Assembly (NCBI GenBank): GCA_902596605.1
Contig: CACJUU010000002.1
Location: 62,001 to 126,000 of the forward strand
From: an uncultured Alphaproteobacteria bacterium
Lineage (GTDB): Bacteria; Pseudomonadota; Alphaproteobacteria; Rhodobacterales; Rhodobacteraceae
Length of the DNA stretch: 64,000 bases
Reading direction: 5' to 3'
Position numbers and translations under genes: made by a program. The first letter of the stretch is position 1. Each line of letters begins with the position of its first letter. The notes below the pieces were generated by a model, which saw nothing but the letters and a program-made list of their open reading frames with translations, was not told the DNA's origin and made no database searches. This document shows, one piece after another, positions 8,914-17,829 of the stretch.

Positions 8914-11201
8914 AATCTTGTGGCGAGGTTTAGACTAAAATATTCAAGGCTATCGGCACTTAAATATTTTTGTGGCCTCGACCAATTAAACTGAAGTGGC
9001 CCAATTGGAGTCTCCCAGTTCATTGCAAAGCCTATAGACGTTCTTAAAACTCTATCTCTTAAAGCGATCTTATCTGAAAGCCCTGCAACATTTGGATCCG
9101 TTTTTATGTCCCATAGACTTCCAGCTTCAGCAAAAACACTACCGTATAAACCTAATTCTCTAGGTAACCCTAGAGGAAAAGAAGCTGCAAATCTTGCCAT
9201 TGCATACTTTTCACCTCCTAAGGGAATAGTATACTGCCCTCCAGCTAACTCTCTAGGGCCTATCCCACTATATTTGAAGCCTCGAAATGAACGACCACCT
9301 AAAAGAAATCTATCGACTACTTTCGAATAGCCTTTATTCATCGTCAAAATTCCACCTTCTAATTCAGTTGAAAAAATAATGTTATTGCCGTAAATCCCCT
9401 GGTATATTTTACCACTTGCTTTTGATTTTACAAACTGCTCATCTCCGCCTAAGCCAGCTATTTCAGAACCAAATTTAATCATATACCCTTTAGTTGGTTT
9501 AATAATAGAGTCACGTTTGTCATGACTTAAGGACAAGTCTATTAAGGATCTAGTAGATTTTCCAAGATCTTGTTTTAAAACCTCAGATGTCCCTACTCCA
9601 GTAACGTCTATATTTTCTAGTTTATAAGTAAGTCTAACCCTTGTATCTGTTGAAAGGTTGAACCCAACTGAGGGTTTTAAAGCTAGAAGATTTGCTGTAT
9701 ACCCAGTGGCTCGTGGCTTTGAGTTCGTATAATCAATGTCCATCGAAACAAGAACATCTCTTCCAAGAAACCCACGCTCTTTAAAACCTAGCCCAATAGA
9801 AGAGTTGTCTTTTGATCCAGAAACACTCAACCGAATACCTTGGCCAGCACCCCTAAAATTTGATTCACTAAATGCAAACTGAGCAGAAACATCTGTATCG
9901 GTGGAATATCCTAAGCCCAACGAGAGTGAACCTGTTGGAGCTTCCTTAACTGCTATATCTACAATTGCATTCTGAGAGTTTGAACCTTGTCGTACGTTGA
10001 CCTTTACATTGTCGAAGTAACCTAAAGACTTCAATTTCTCTTCTGATCTTTTAAGCATTGATGGATCAAAGGCGTCTCCTTCTTCAACTTGAAATTCACG
10101 CCTAATCACATTATCGCGGGTGTGGGTATTACCACTAATCTCTATCTGCTCAACAAAAAGCTTTGGACCTTCTATAACCTTAAACAGTAGCTCTATTTCT
10201 TTTTTTTTGGTGTTCCTAAATTGGTCTACTGTTCCGATTAAAAATGGGTATCCATTATTAACAGACACTTGCTTTATATTGTCTAAAGTTTTTTGTATTT
10301 CGGATGAATTAAAGCTATCTCCTTTAGAAGCAACAATTGATCTTTCATATAAAGATGGTGAAATGCCTTTTACAATTGATTTTATTGATAAGTTGCCAAA
10401 TCTAAAAAAAGGTCCTTCGTAAATAGAATAGGTTAAAAAAGCTGTCTCACCACCATTTTTAAGTCCGCCAAGCGAAGCTATAACTTTAGCGTCAGGAAAA
10501 CCATTGTCTTTATAAAATTTTTCTAAAAGGTATTTATCTGCTTCTTGACTATCTTCAGAGTAATTATCACTTGTAAAAAAAGATGAAAATAGCCCTGCTC
10601 TTTTCGACTTAATAATATTTCTAAGTTGCCTGTCGGAGAAGGACCGGTTACCAACAAAATCGATTTGAGAAATTTGTAAAATTTTTCCTTCATCGATTTC
10701 AAAAACTAAGTCAACAAATCCCTTGTCTCTGTCAATTATTTTTGGTTCTACCCGTGCAGAATATCTTGATTTAAATCGATAGAAGTCTGAAATTATCCTA
10801 CTATCTTTAATAACTTGTGCTTTACTAAACGGTTGTCTTTCCTTAGATTTAATTAGAGGAAACAACTCTTTATCCTCTATTTTCTTATTCCCTTCAAAAA
10901 CTAAGCGACGGATCCTCTTGTTTTCTTTGACTTTAATTAAAATAGTCTGACCCTTAGGAACGACTTCGACACTTTCGAAAAGATTGCTACTATATAAATT
11001 TTTTAACGCTGAATTTATATCGTTTGCTGATAAAGGTATGTTTTTTTTTAACCCAGATATAGATTTAATAGTTTTGACATCTGTAGTAGAATTTCCCTGT
11101 ACTTTGATCTGAGAGAACCTGAACTGCGAATAAGAAGGGGTTGATAGACATATTGAAAAACAAAAGAAAAGAAGAATTAACTTATTTAAAGATTGATTCA
11201 C
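8910..11201 (-). CDS. bamA: Outer-membrane protein assembly factor BamA
   Basis: The central Omp85-family barrel that inserts outer-membrane proteins. The 763 residues comprise a signal peptide (to about residue 25), five POTRA domains (FRFSQIKVQGN at the start, then repeated IEISGN/IDFVGN-type strands) and a C-terminal barrel with the RFLLGGRSFRGF motif. The terminal residue is Phe, as needed for barrel recognition. The start is GTG with a good GGGAG ribosome binding site. rseP lies just upstream, the common alphaproteobacterial order. Confidence 0.95.
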   Translation of the reverse strand: MNQSLNKLILLFFCFSICLSTPSYSQFRFSQIKVQGNSTTDVKTIKSISGLKKNIPLSANDINSALKNLYSSNLFESVEVVPKGQTILIKVKENKRIRRLVFEGNKKIEDKELFPLIKSKERQPFSKAQVIKDSRIISDFYRFKSRYSARVEPKIIDRDKGFVDLVFEIDEGKILQISQIDFVGNRSFSDRQLRNIIKSKRAGLFSSFFTSDNYSEDSQEADKYLLEKFYKDNGFPDAKVIASLGGLKNGGETAFLTYSIYEGPFFRFGNLSIKSIVKGISPSLYERSIVASKGDSFNSSEIQKTLDNIKQVSVNNGYPFLIGTVDQFRNTKKKEIELLFKVIEGPKLFVEQIEISGNTHTRDNVIRREFQVEEGDAFDPSMLKRSEEKLKSLGYFDNVKVNVRQGSNSQNAIVDIAVKEAPTGSLSLGLGYSTDTDVSAQFAFSESNFRGAGQGIRLSVSGSKDNSSIGLGFKERGFLGRDVLVSMDIDYTNSKPRATGYTANLLALKPSVGFNLSTDTRVRLTYKLENIDVTGVGTSEVLKQDLGKSTRSLIDLSLSHDKRDSIIKPTKGYMIKFGSEIAGLGGDEQFVKSKASGKIYQGIYGNNIIFSTELEGGILTMNKGYSKVVDRFLLGGRSFRGFKYSGIGPRELAGGQYTIPLGGEKYAMARFAASFPLGLPRELGLYGSVFAEAGSLWDIKTDPNVAGLSDKIALRDRVLRTSIGFAMNWETPIGPLQFNWSRPQKYLSADSLEYFSLNLATRF

Positions 11202-11211
11202 TTATGTCTCC

Positions 11212-12498
11212 CTAAAACTTAAAAAATAACACTAGTCTTGAAATATCATTAAATGTCGTAACCAGTAGCAGAGATAGTAACAAAACTAAACCAAATATCA
11301 TAGAAAATCTTAAAACTTCTTCATTAGGTTTTTTTCGTGAAAAATACTCATATATCATCATGACTATATGACCACCATCTAAAATAGGTATAGGCAGCAA
11401 ATTAACAAATCCTATACCAGTTGAAATGATAGCAACTAAAGATAATAAAGCTAAAAGTCCTGAATTAATGGAGTCAGAAACAGCATGAGCAATTCCTATT
11501 GGCCCAGAAAGATGTTTAGGATCAACTTGACCACTAGCTATACCCTTTATACCCTTGAAAGATGCAACAATTACCCCCACAGTGGCGTCTGCTCCTAAAA
11601 TAAATGCATTAAAAACGTTTGGTGTTTCCCTAGGAGGATAAAATATCGGACCACCAGCTATACCAATCCTATAAATTGAGTCAAAGTCACCGTTGTTGTT
11701 CTCAATCGGACTTAACAAAGGCTGTATAGATTTATGGAGAATTTGGCCATCACGAAAAATAGTAACTTTTAACGATCTTCCTTCAGAATTTATAATTTGT
11801 TCTCTTAAATCATTGAAATTGGTGAGTTTCTTTTCTTCAACAGTTAAAAAAACATCGCCGACTTGTAATCCTGCAAGCGAAGCAGCAGAAAGTGGTTCTA
11901 TAGCTTCTACTATTGGTTGTAGAAGATATGGAATCTCAATTTCTTTTACTGAAGTACCTCTTCTTATTGTAAACTTTGATGTCTCTGAGCCGGACTTACT
12001 TATATGAGAAAAAATTTCTGAAAATGAATTTACTTTTTTACCTTCAACCTCTAGAATTTTGTCATTTACTTGAATGTCGTAATTAGCTTCATAAAACTTG
12101 TTGATTTTACCAATTACTGGGTCACTTACAGAAACGCCCTGTACAAGTATGATCAGTGAAAAAACTATTATGGAAAAGATAAAATTTGCTAATGGTCCTG
12201 CTAATACAGTTGAAAACCTACCAATTAGTGGAGCTTCATTAAATTGCGCAGAATTAGAAGGATCTGAATTAGCATCAACTCGCGTCTTTAGAGAAGCAAG
12301 ATTATCGTCACCTGAAAATCTTACAAATCCTCCTAGAGGAATAATAGCAAACTGCCATTCAGTTCCCTTTTTATCTATAAAAGATAATATCCTAGGGCCA
12401 AATCCAATACTAAAAACAGCAACATCAATCTTATTAAGACGAGCAACAATGAAGTGCCCAAACTCATGTACAAAAATCACTATACCAAATGCAAACAC
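11212..12498 (-). CDS. rseP: RseP/YaeL-type site-2 zinc metalloprotease
   Basis: An intramembrane M50 protease, normally cleaving anti-sigma factors and remnant signal peptides. The zinc site HEFGH sits near the N-terminus, a central PDZ-like region follows (LAGLQVGDVFLTVEE), and the second metal motif NLLPIPILDGGH lies in the C-terminal membrane part. The given start is a GTG without a Shine-Dalgarno that truncates the first membrane helix. The frame stays open up to 12528, and AGGAG (12532-12536) sits six bases before an ATC at 12525. Initiation at ATC or ATT would restore a full-length helix. Confidence 0.92.
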   Translation of the reverse strand: MFAFGIVIFVHEFGHFIVARLNKIDVAVFSIGFGPRILSFIDKKGTEWQFAIIPLGGFVRFSGDDNLASLKTRVDANSDPSNSAQFNEAPLIGRFSTVLAGPLANFIFSIIVFSLIILVQGVSVSDPVIGKINKFYEANYDIQVNDKILEVEGKKVNSFSEIFSHISKSGSETSKFTIRRGTSVKEIEIPYLLQPIVEAIEPLSAASLAGLQVGDVFLTVEEKKLTNFNDLREQIINSEGRSLKVTIFRDGQILHKSIQPLLSPIENNNGDFDSIYRIGIAGGPIFYPPRETPNVFNAFILGADATVGVIVASFKGIKGIASGQVDPKHLSGPIGIAHAVSDSINSGLLALLSLVAIISTGIGFVNLLPIPILDGGHIVMMIYEYFSRKKPNEEVLRFSMIFGLVLLLSLLLVTTFNDISRLVLFFKF

Positions 12499-12534
12499 TA
12501 TTGATAAAAACTGAAAAATAAAGATGCCCTACTC

Positions 12535-13698
12535 CTAAAACTTTAATTTTTTTGCAATTTCCCTTGTAAGTTCATTTAATTCTAAGATATCTGGGACATT
12601 TTGGGGTGCTTCCACCGATTTAGTTTTCAATGAACTTTCTTCAAGGGTTTTTTCTACCAAGTAAGCCATGTCTAAAAAACCTATTTCTCCTGATATAAAC
12701 CTATCCAAAGCTACTTCCTTTGCTGCATTAAATATAACACCTAGATCTAAATTTTTTCCAACCTTTTCTACAATATCTAAAGCAGGAAACTTTTCAATAT
12801 CAGCCTCATGAAATTCAAGAGTTTTTATTTTTGTGAAATCAATGCTTTCTAAATCAATTTTTAATCTTTTTGGATAATTGAGTGAGTAACTAATTGGGCC
12901 TCTCATATCAGGTAAGGACATTTGCGCCAACGTAGTTCCATCGTTAAAATTTACCATTGAATGAATTATTGACTGGGGATGAATTATTATTTCTACTTCA
13001 GAAAATTTAAGTTCAAATAAATGCATTGCTTCAATTAATTCTAATGCTTTATTAAACATCGATGCGCTATCAATGGTTATTCTTGTCCCCATACTCCAGT
13101 TCGGATGTTTTAGTGCTTGCTTCAATGTTGCAGACTTCATTTTTTTTAAACTCCAATCTCTAAATGGGCCACCACTAGCAGTTAGAGTTATGCTCTTTAA
13201 GTCTTTCCTGCGCTCTCCCTCTAGGCACTGGAATATGGCACTATGTTCACTATCGACTGGTATTAGCTTAGTGTTATTTTTTTTACATATAGATAATAAC
13301 AAACTGCCTGCACAAACGAGCGTTTCTTTGTTTGCCAAGGCTAAAACCTTCGAATGTTCCGCGCAATGGAGAGAAACTTCTACTCCAGCAAAGCCAATAA
13401 TCGCTGACATAGACCAATCAACTTCTGTGCAGGCTAGATCTAAAAGAGAATTTTTTCCATAGCTTAAGATAATATCAGTATCAAAAAGAGCATCTTTTAA
13501 TTTCAAAAAATGTTTTTCATTACCAATATTTGCGTACCGAGGTTTAAATTCAAGACAATCAGCTATTAGCTGGTCAACATTATCAAAAGCAGAAAAAGCA
13601 TTAAAATCATATAATTTTTTACGTTCACGCAGAACATTCAAAGTGCTTTGCCCTATTGACCCAGAAGTCCCGAATATGTTAATCTTCTTTTTAGTCAT
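12535..13698 (-). CDS. dxr: 1-deoxy-D-xylulose-5-phosphate reductoisomerase
   Basis: Converts DXP to 2-C-methyl-D-erythritol 4-phosphate with NADPH, the committed step of the non-mevalonate isoprenoid pathway. The NADPH-binding GTSGSIGQSTL is at 10-20. The metal and substrate motifs VDSEHSAIFQ, LTASGGPF and the MGTRITIDSASMFNK segment are all intact. At 387 residues it is full length. The start overlaps the end of cdsA (ATGA). The undecaprenyl pyrophosphate synthase that uses the pathway's product is not encoded in this block. Confidence 0.95.
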   Translation of the reverse strand: MTKKKINIFGTSGSIGQSTLNVLRERKKLYDFNAFSAFDNVDQLIADCLEFKPRYANIGNEKHFLKLKDALFDTDIILSYGKNSLLDLACTEVDWSMSAIIGFAGVEVSLHCAEHSKVLALANKETLVCAGSLLLSICKKNNTKLIPVDSEHSAIFQCLEGERRKDLKSITLTASGGPFRDWSLKKMKSATLKQALKHPNWSMGTRITIDSASMFNKALELIEAMHLFELKFSEVEIIIHPQSIIHSMVNFNDGTTLAQMSLPDMRGPISYSLNYPKRLKIDLESIDFTKIKTLEFHEADIEKFPALDIVEKVGKNLDLGVIFNAAKEVALDRFISGEIGFLDMAYLVEKTLEESSLKTKSVEAPQNVPDILELNELTREIAKKLKF

Positions 13699-14468
13699 GT
13701 TGTCAGAAAAAAATCAATAATTTTAACAAAAAAACTTGCACATATAAGTCCATCAAACCTATCTAGTAATCCACCATGTCCAGGAATTATATTTCCGGTA
13801 TCCTTTACACCTAAATTTCTTTTAATGTAGCTCTCTATAAAGTCCCCTACCTGTGATGACAATGCAATTCCCCAAAAAACAAGAACAAAGAAATCTGAGA
13901 CATATAAATTAAATGCTTTCAGTATATAATAAAAAGTAATTACTGTTATCCATCCAACAAATATTCCAGCCCATGTTTTGTTTGGACTAATTTTCTCAAA
14001 GACCTTTGGACCTCCGATAATACGGCCACCGAAATAACCCCCTATATCGGCAAAAGCGACTATTAGCACTAAAACAACAAAAAAACTCTCACCACCAATC
14101 TCTGTTGGTGACACAAGCAAGTTTAATAAAAAGGACATTGATAAGTTCACATAAACTATAAGAAAACCTAGGCCCATCGATTTAGATAAATAAAAGATTA
14201 AAAGAAACAAACAACCATTCAAAAAAAAGGTCATGAATAAAAAATCTTGTGAGAAATATAGAGGAAAAATGCAAACAACTATTAAAATTAAATTGAAGAT
14301 ATTTGGCTCTTTTTTGAAACTGTAAAGCCTAAATAACTCTCGCAGAAATAATAAATTTAAAACATACAAAGAGTGTGTGAGTAGAAACGGGGCAACTACT
14401 GCAAATAGAAAAAGAATTAGTAGCAATATCAAGGCAGATAGAGTTCGTAATTTAAGGTCCTCAAACAC
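13695..14468 (-). CDS. cdsA: Phosphatidate cytidylyltransferase CdsA
   Basis: An integral membrane enzyme making CDP-diacylglycerol from phosphatidate and CTP, the branch point to all phospholipids. The 257 residues form about seven or eight hydrophobic segments. The CDP-DAG synthase signature near the C-terminus is present: DIGGYFGGRIIGGPK, SPNKTWAG, SQVGDFIESYIKR and DTGNIIPGHGGLLDRFDG. The start is GTG (an in-frame TAG precedes it). uppS, usually between frr and cdsA, is missing; only 39 bases remain. Confidence 0.93.
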   Translation of the reverse strand: MFEDLKLRTLSALILLLILFLFAVVAPFLLTHSLYVLNLLFLRELFRLYSFKKEPNIFNLILIVVCIFPLYFSQDFLFMTFFLNGCLFLLIFYLSKSMGLGFLIVYVNLSMSFLLNLLVSPTEIGGESFFVVLVLIVAFADIGGYFGGRIIGGPKVFEKISPNKTWAGIFVGWITVITFYYILKAFNLYVSDFFVLVFWGIALSSQVGDFIESYIKRNLGVKDTGNIIPGHGGLLDRFDGLICASFFVKIIDFFLTT

Positions 14469-14507
14469 AAACTACACGTGTAATATCTACGCTTAAGAAT
14501 CTATAGT

Positions 14508-15068
14508 TCAAAACGTTACAATCTCTGTTTGTTTCTCTTTTTGTAATTCCTCAACTGAAAAAGTCATTTTATCAGTCAGCTCTTGAATGTCGTCACTCCA
14601 TATTTGAGCTTCGTCTTCAGACATGCCTTCAGCGCGAAGTCTTTTGATTTTATCCATACCATCTTTCCTGACATTTCTAATTGCTATCTTTGCATTCTCA
14701 GCATACGTTGCTGCAAGTTTCGCAAGCTCTTTCCTTCTTTCCTCGTTTAATTCAGGAATTACTAGTCTAATCAAGTTTCCTTCGGTTTGAGGTGTAAGCC
14801 CAAGTCCCGAGTTAATAAGTGCTTTTTCGACCATATTCACATTGTTGAAGTCCCACACGTTAACTGAAAGTACTCTTGACTCAGGAACAGTTATTGTAGC
14901 ACATTGATTTAATGGAAGCTTCGAACCATACACCTCCACCACGACCGGATCAAGCATTGAAGAAGAGGCTCTACCCGTTCGTAGAGAGAGAAAGTCATTT
15001 TTTAAGGAAGTTAAAGCTCCTGACATTCTTTTTTCAATATCACTAATGTCTAAATTAAATTCATTCAT
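14508..15068 (-). CDS. frr: Ribosome recycling factor
   Basis: RRF splits post-termination ribosomes together with EF-G. The 186-residue length and the hallmarks LRTGRASSSMLDPVVVEVYGS, NSGLGLTPQTEGNLIRL and IRNVRKDGMDK are all visible. The protein is a three-helix bundle plus a small domain. It is four bases downstream of pyrH in the conserved rpsB-tsf-pyrH-frr order, so co-transcription is expected. Confidence 0.96.
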   Translation of the reverse strand: MNEFNLDISDIEKRMSGALTSLKNDFLSLRTGRASSSMLDPVVVEVYGSKLPLNQCATITVPESRVLSVNVWDFNNVNMVEKALINSGLGLTPQTEGNLIRLVIPELNEERRKELAKLAATYAENAKIAIRNVRKDGMDKIKRLRAEGMSEDEAQIWSDDIQELTDKMTFSVEELQKEKQTEIVTF

Positions 15069-15072
15069 TTAG

Positions 15073-15789
15073 TTAACTTACCAACGAAAACCGTCCTATA
15101 CCTTCAACAATACTCAAAAAATCGTCAGTTTCAAATAAAGAAAAAACAATGATCGGTATACAGTTATCCCTAGCTAAAGCTATTGCACTTGCATCCATTA
15201 CTTTCAAATTCTCTTGCAATGCAGTATCGTAGGTAATTTTTTCAATATACTTTGCTTCGGGGTTCAAAATTGGGTCTTTATCATATATACCATCAACCTT
15301 GGTCGCTTTAAAAATAGCTTCACACTTCATCTCTATTGCTCTTAATGTTGCTGCAGTATCGGTTGTAAAATAGGGGTTTCCCGTACCAGCGGCGAATATA
15401 CAAACTCTATTTTTTTCTAAATGTCTAACAGCTCTTCTTCGGATATATGGCTCACAAATTTGATCCATCGGTATTGCTGATATTACCCTTGTATGGACAT
15501 TTAACTTCTCTAACTCAGATTGCATAGCCAAAGAGTTCATAACAGTCGCCAACATGCCCATATAGTCAGCAGTTGTTCGTTCCATACCTTGCGCACTACC
15601 CTGTAGACCACGAAAAATATTACCTCCACCTATAACTAAACATACCTCAATACCCTTTTCGTGGACCTTTTTTATTTCCGAAGCAATTTTATTTACGGTT
15701 GGTGGATGCAACCCAACCTTCAGTTCTCCCATTAAAGCTTCACCAGATATTTTAAGTAATATTCGCTTATATCGACTTTTTTTTGTCAA
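15073..15789 (-). CDS. pyrH: Uridylate kinase PyrH
   Basis: The bacterial hexameric UMP kinase (amino-acid kinase fold) that makes UDP for nucleotide and UDP-sugar pools. Visible motifs are KRILLKISGEAL at the N-terminus, VIGGGNIFRG, TADYMGMLATVMN, GTGNPYFTTDTAA and the KVDGIYDKDP loop. The 238 residues are standard. The start is TTG; the spacer to tsf is only 11 bases, so it is part of the translation operon. Confidence 0.96.
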   Translation of the reverse strand: MTKKSRYKRILLKISGEALMGELKVGLHPPTVNKIASEIKKVHEKGIEVCLVIGGGNIFRGLQGSAQGMERTTADYMGMLATVMNSLAMQSELEKLNVHTRVISAIPMDQICEPYIRRRAVRHLEKNRVCIFAAGTGNPYFTTDTAATLRAIEMKCEAIFKATKVDGIYDKDPILNPEAKYIEKITYDTALQENLKVMDASAIALARDNCIPIIVFSLFETDDFLSIVEGIGRFSLVS

Positions 15790-15800
15790 TCTTATTCAGC

Positions 15801-16676
15801 CTACTTATTAGCTATATCTTTAACTTCGGTAGCGAAGTTACTTTCTTTCTTATCAATCCCCTCTCCAACTTTAAATCTCACAAAATTTATTAGCACTTGA
15901 TTATTTTTTTCCAGAACTTGTCTTATAGAAGAGTCTGGATCCATTACAAATTTTTGATTTAGCAAAGTGTTTTCTTCATAGTATTTTTTAAGTTTTCCTA
16001 ACATTATTTTGTCCGCAATATCAGCTGGCTTTCCTTCTGAAATAAGCTGTTCACTAATGATCTTTTTCTCTCTATCAACTAGATCTGAATCTAGATCATT
16101 CTCAGACATCGCTAATGGGGATGTTGCAGCGATATGCATCGCCAGCTTTTTTCCAAAATCATCATCTTTATTTCCCTCTAGAGAAACGAGAACACCTATT
16201 TTTCCACAATCCTTTGAAACCGAATTATGTAAATACGAATAGATATTTGAACCTTTCATACTAATTACTCGTCTCAAACTAATATTTTCTCCAATTGTAG
16301 ATATTTTGTTATTTATAATTTCTTGAATATTTTTTCCTGAAACACTCTTATCTAAAAGTTTATCCTTGTCCGTTATTCCAAACCCTTCATTCAAAATTAG
16401 ATCTACCAAATCAGTAAACTCTTTATTTGTTGCAACAAAATCCGTCTCTGAGTTCAGTTCAATCATCATACCCTCATTTTCATGAACTCGAACTCCAACC
16501 AAGCCATCTGCTGCAACTCGTGACGATTTTTTTTCTGCCTTTAGAAGTCCTTTTGTTCTTAGCCAATCTTGGGCAGCCTCTAAATCGCCATCTGTTTCGA
16601 GGAGAGCTTTTTTCGCATCCATCATACCTGCTCCTGACTTTTCTCTAAGTTCTTTAACTAATAAAGCTGATATCAA
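15801..16676 (-). CDS. tsf: Elongation factor Ts
   Basis: The nucleotide-exchange factor for EF-Tu. The N-terminal UBA-like domain (ALLVKELREKSGAGMMDAKKALLETDGDLEAA) and the core motif MMIELNSETDFVATN with the following HIAATSPL segment are intact. The 291 residues fit the family. The start is TTG with a strong AAAGGAG ribosome binding site six bases upstream. About 100 bases separate it from the rpsB stop. Confidence 0.96.
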   Translation of the reverse strand: MISALLVKELREKSGAGMMDAKKALLETDGDLEAAQDWLRTKGLLKAEKKSSRVAADGLVGVRVHENEGMMIELNSETDFVATNKEFTDLVDLILNEGFGITDKDKLLDKSVSGKNIQEIINNKISTIGENISLRRVISMKGSNIYSYLHNSVSKDCGKIGVLVSLEGNKDDDFGKKLAMHIAATSPLAMSENDLDSDLVDREKKIISEQLISEGKPADIADKIMLGKLKKYYEENTLLNQKFVMDPDSSIRQVLEKNNQVLINFVRFKVGEGIDKKESNFATEVKDIANK

Positions 16677-16777
16677 TTTGTTCTCCTTTGATCATTATTG
16701 CTTGTCATTTTTTACTTTCCTTTAGCTGTTTCAGTCTTAAAAGTAATGTCGGCTTTCACTGTGTCTTGTGCGTTCTC

Positions 16778-17674
16778 TCAAACACCAACCTTCGATGTGT
16801 CCTCTTTACCCTCGGAACTTTTAATTTCTGCTTTCGCTTCTCTAGATTGTGATTTAGGTTCATCACCCTCTTTTTCTTCTTCCAGAATAACTTCGTCAGC
16901 TACTTCTTGTTCCAACACATTTTCTTCTGGCAAGTCTGCAGATAATGGCGTTTGAGCTTCACCTAAATCTATACCAACAGAGTCTAGCTGGGACTCCATA
17001 CCATCTAAAATAGTTTTACTGACTAAATCGCAATATAGAGATATTGCTCTTGAAGCGTCATCATTACCAGGTATTGGGAAATCAACTCCATCTGTGGAGG
17101 AGTTCGTATCCAATATTGCTACAACAGGTATGCCAATTTTTTTTGCTTCTTTTATTGCAATGGCCTCTTTATTGGTATCTATAACAAAGAGCATGTCGGG
17201 TATACTTTTCATATCCTTTATACCACCAAGTGATAAATTTAACTTTTGATGTTCTTTTTCTATATTTAGCCTCTCCTTTTTTGTGAAAAGAGCGAGCTGA
17301 CTTTCGTCAAATGCTTCAAGGTCCTTTAACCTATGAATTGAATTTGATACTGTATTCCAATTTGTTAATGTGCCCCCAAGCCATCTGTAGTTTATATAAT
17401 ACTGAGCGCACTTGGATGCAGATTCGGCAACAGACTGTTGCGCTTGGCGTTTTGTTCCGACAAATAAAATACTGCCGCCTTTGGCGACCAGCTTATGTAT
17501 CTCACTGAGGGCAGCATCCAGCATCGTAAGCGTTTGAGTAAGATCTAAAATGTGTATTCCGTTTCTTGACCCGTAAATGTACTCATCCATCAGTGGGTTC
17601 CATCGGTGAGTTTGATGTCCGAAATGCACTCCAGCTTCTAACAGCTGCCTGATATTATAACTTGGTAAATTCAT
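16778..17674 (-). CDS. rpsB: 30S ribosomal protein S2
   Basis: The core S2 fold is clear: [17 protein letters not shown], the [10 protein letters not shown] segment, [43 protein letters not shown] and [10 protein letters not shown]. After about residue 225 comes a long acidic low-complexity tail, as in many alphaproteobacteria. The tail ends at TGA 16778-16780, but the same frame continues for 21 more codons of the same composition to TAA at 16712-16714, suggesting a recent nonsense change, readthrough or a base error. It is first gene of the operon and has a structured leader. Confidence 0.95.
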   Translation of the reverse strand: MNLPSYNIRQLLEAGVHFGHQTHRWNPLMDEYIYGSRNGIHILDLTQTLTMLDAALSEIHKLVAKGGSILFVGTKRQAQQSVAESASKCAQYYINYRWLGGTLTNWNTVSNSIHRLKDLEAFDESQLALFTKKERLNIEKEHQKLNLSLGGIKDMKSIPDMLFVIDTNKEAIAIKEAKKIGIPVVAILDTNSSTDGVDFPIPGNDDASRAISLYCDLVSKTILDGMESQLDSVGIDLGEAQTPLSADLPEENVLEQEVADEVILEEEKEGDEPKSQSREAKAEIKSSEGKEDTSKVGV

Positions 17675-17685
17675 TTTATTTTCCT

Positions 17686-17728
17686 TTTCGGTTTTGCCTT
17701 AACGCACTTTCCAAATTATGGACCGAAA
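17686..17728 (-). promoter_or_regulatory. Candidate structured leader of rpsB mRNA
   Basis: Just upstream of the rpsB ATG, on the minus strand, UUUCGGU (17728-17722) can pair with ACCGAAA (17692-17686) as a perfect seven-base stem. It would enclose two small hairpins: CCA...UGG (17721-17711) and UGC...GCA. The closing strand lies next to the AAGGA ribosome binding site. Autoregulatory S2 leaders exist in several bacterial groups; I do not recognise this one as a named motif. Confidence 0.4.
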
Positions 17729-17760
17729 TTTTTTATGCGTTTGTGAATTTTTTTGTTTTT

Positions 17761-17782
17761 AAGGTATCATCAAGGTAATATC
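17761..17782. repeat. Tandem 11-base direct repeat between rpsB and psuK
   Basis: AAGGTATCATC (17761-17771) is followed immediately by AAGGTAATATC (17772-17782), with 9 of 11 positions identical, in the divergent promoter region of rpsB and psuK. A one-helical-turn repeat could be an operator; it may equally be part of the rpsB promoter (TTGATA on the minus strand). No protein partner is evident. Confidence 0.3.
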
Positions 17783-17829
17783 AAGAATTTATTTATTTAT
17801 TTTAAATCTACTTTTTCTACAATTAGTGA

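Noticed and set aside
12098..12514. 138-codon plus-strand frame opposite rseP
   Set aside because: It is antisense to well-conserved RseP sequence and has no family features; a shadow of the real gene.
14473..14482. Palindrome TACACGTGTA in the frr-cdsA gap
   Set aside because: Ten bases inside an operon with no promoter elements around it; not enough to call an operator. Mentioned only under the missing uppS.
16698..16955. 85-codon plus-strand frame opposite the S2 tail
   Set aside because: Ser/Phe-rich translation of the low-complexity acidic tail read backwards; not a credible protein.
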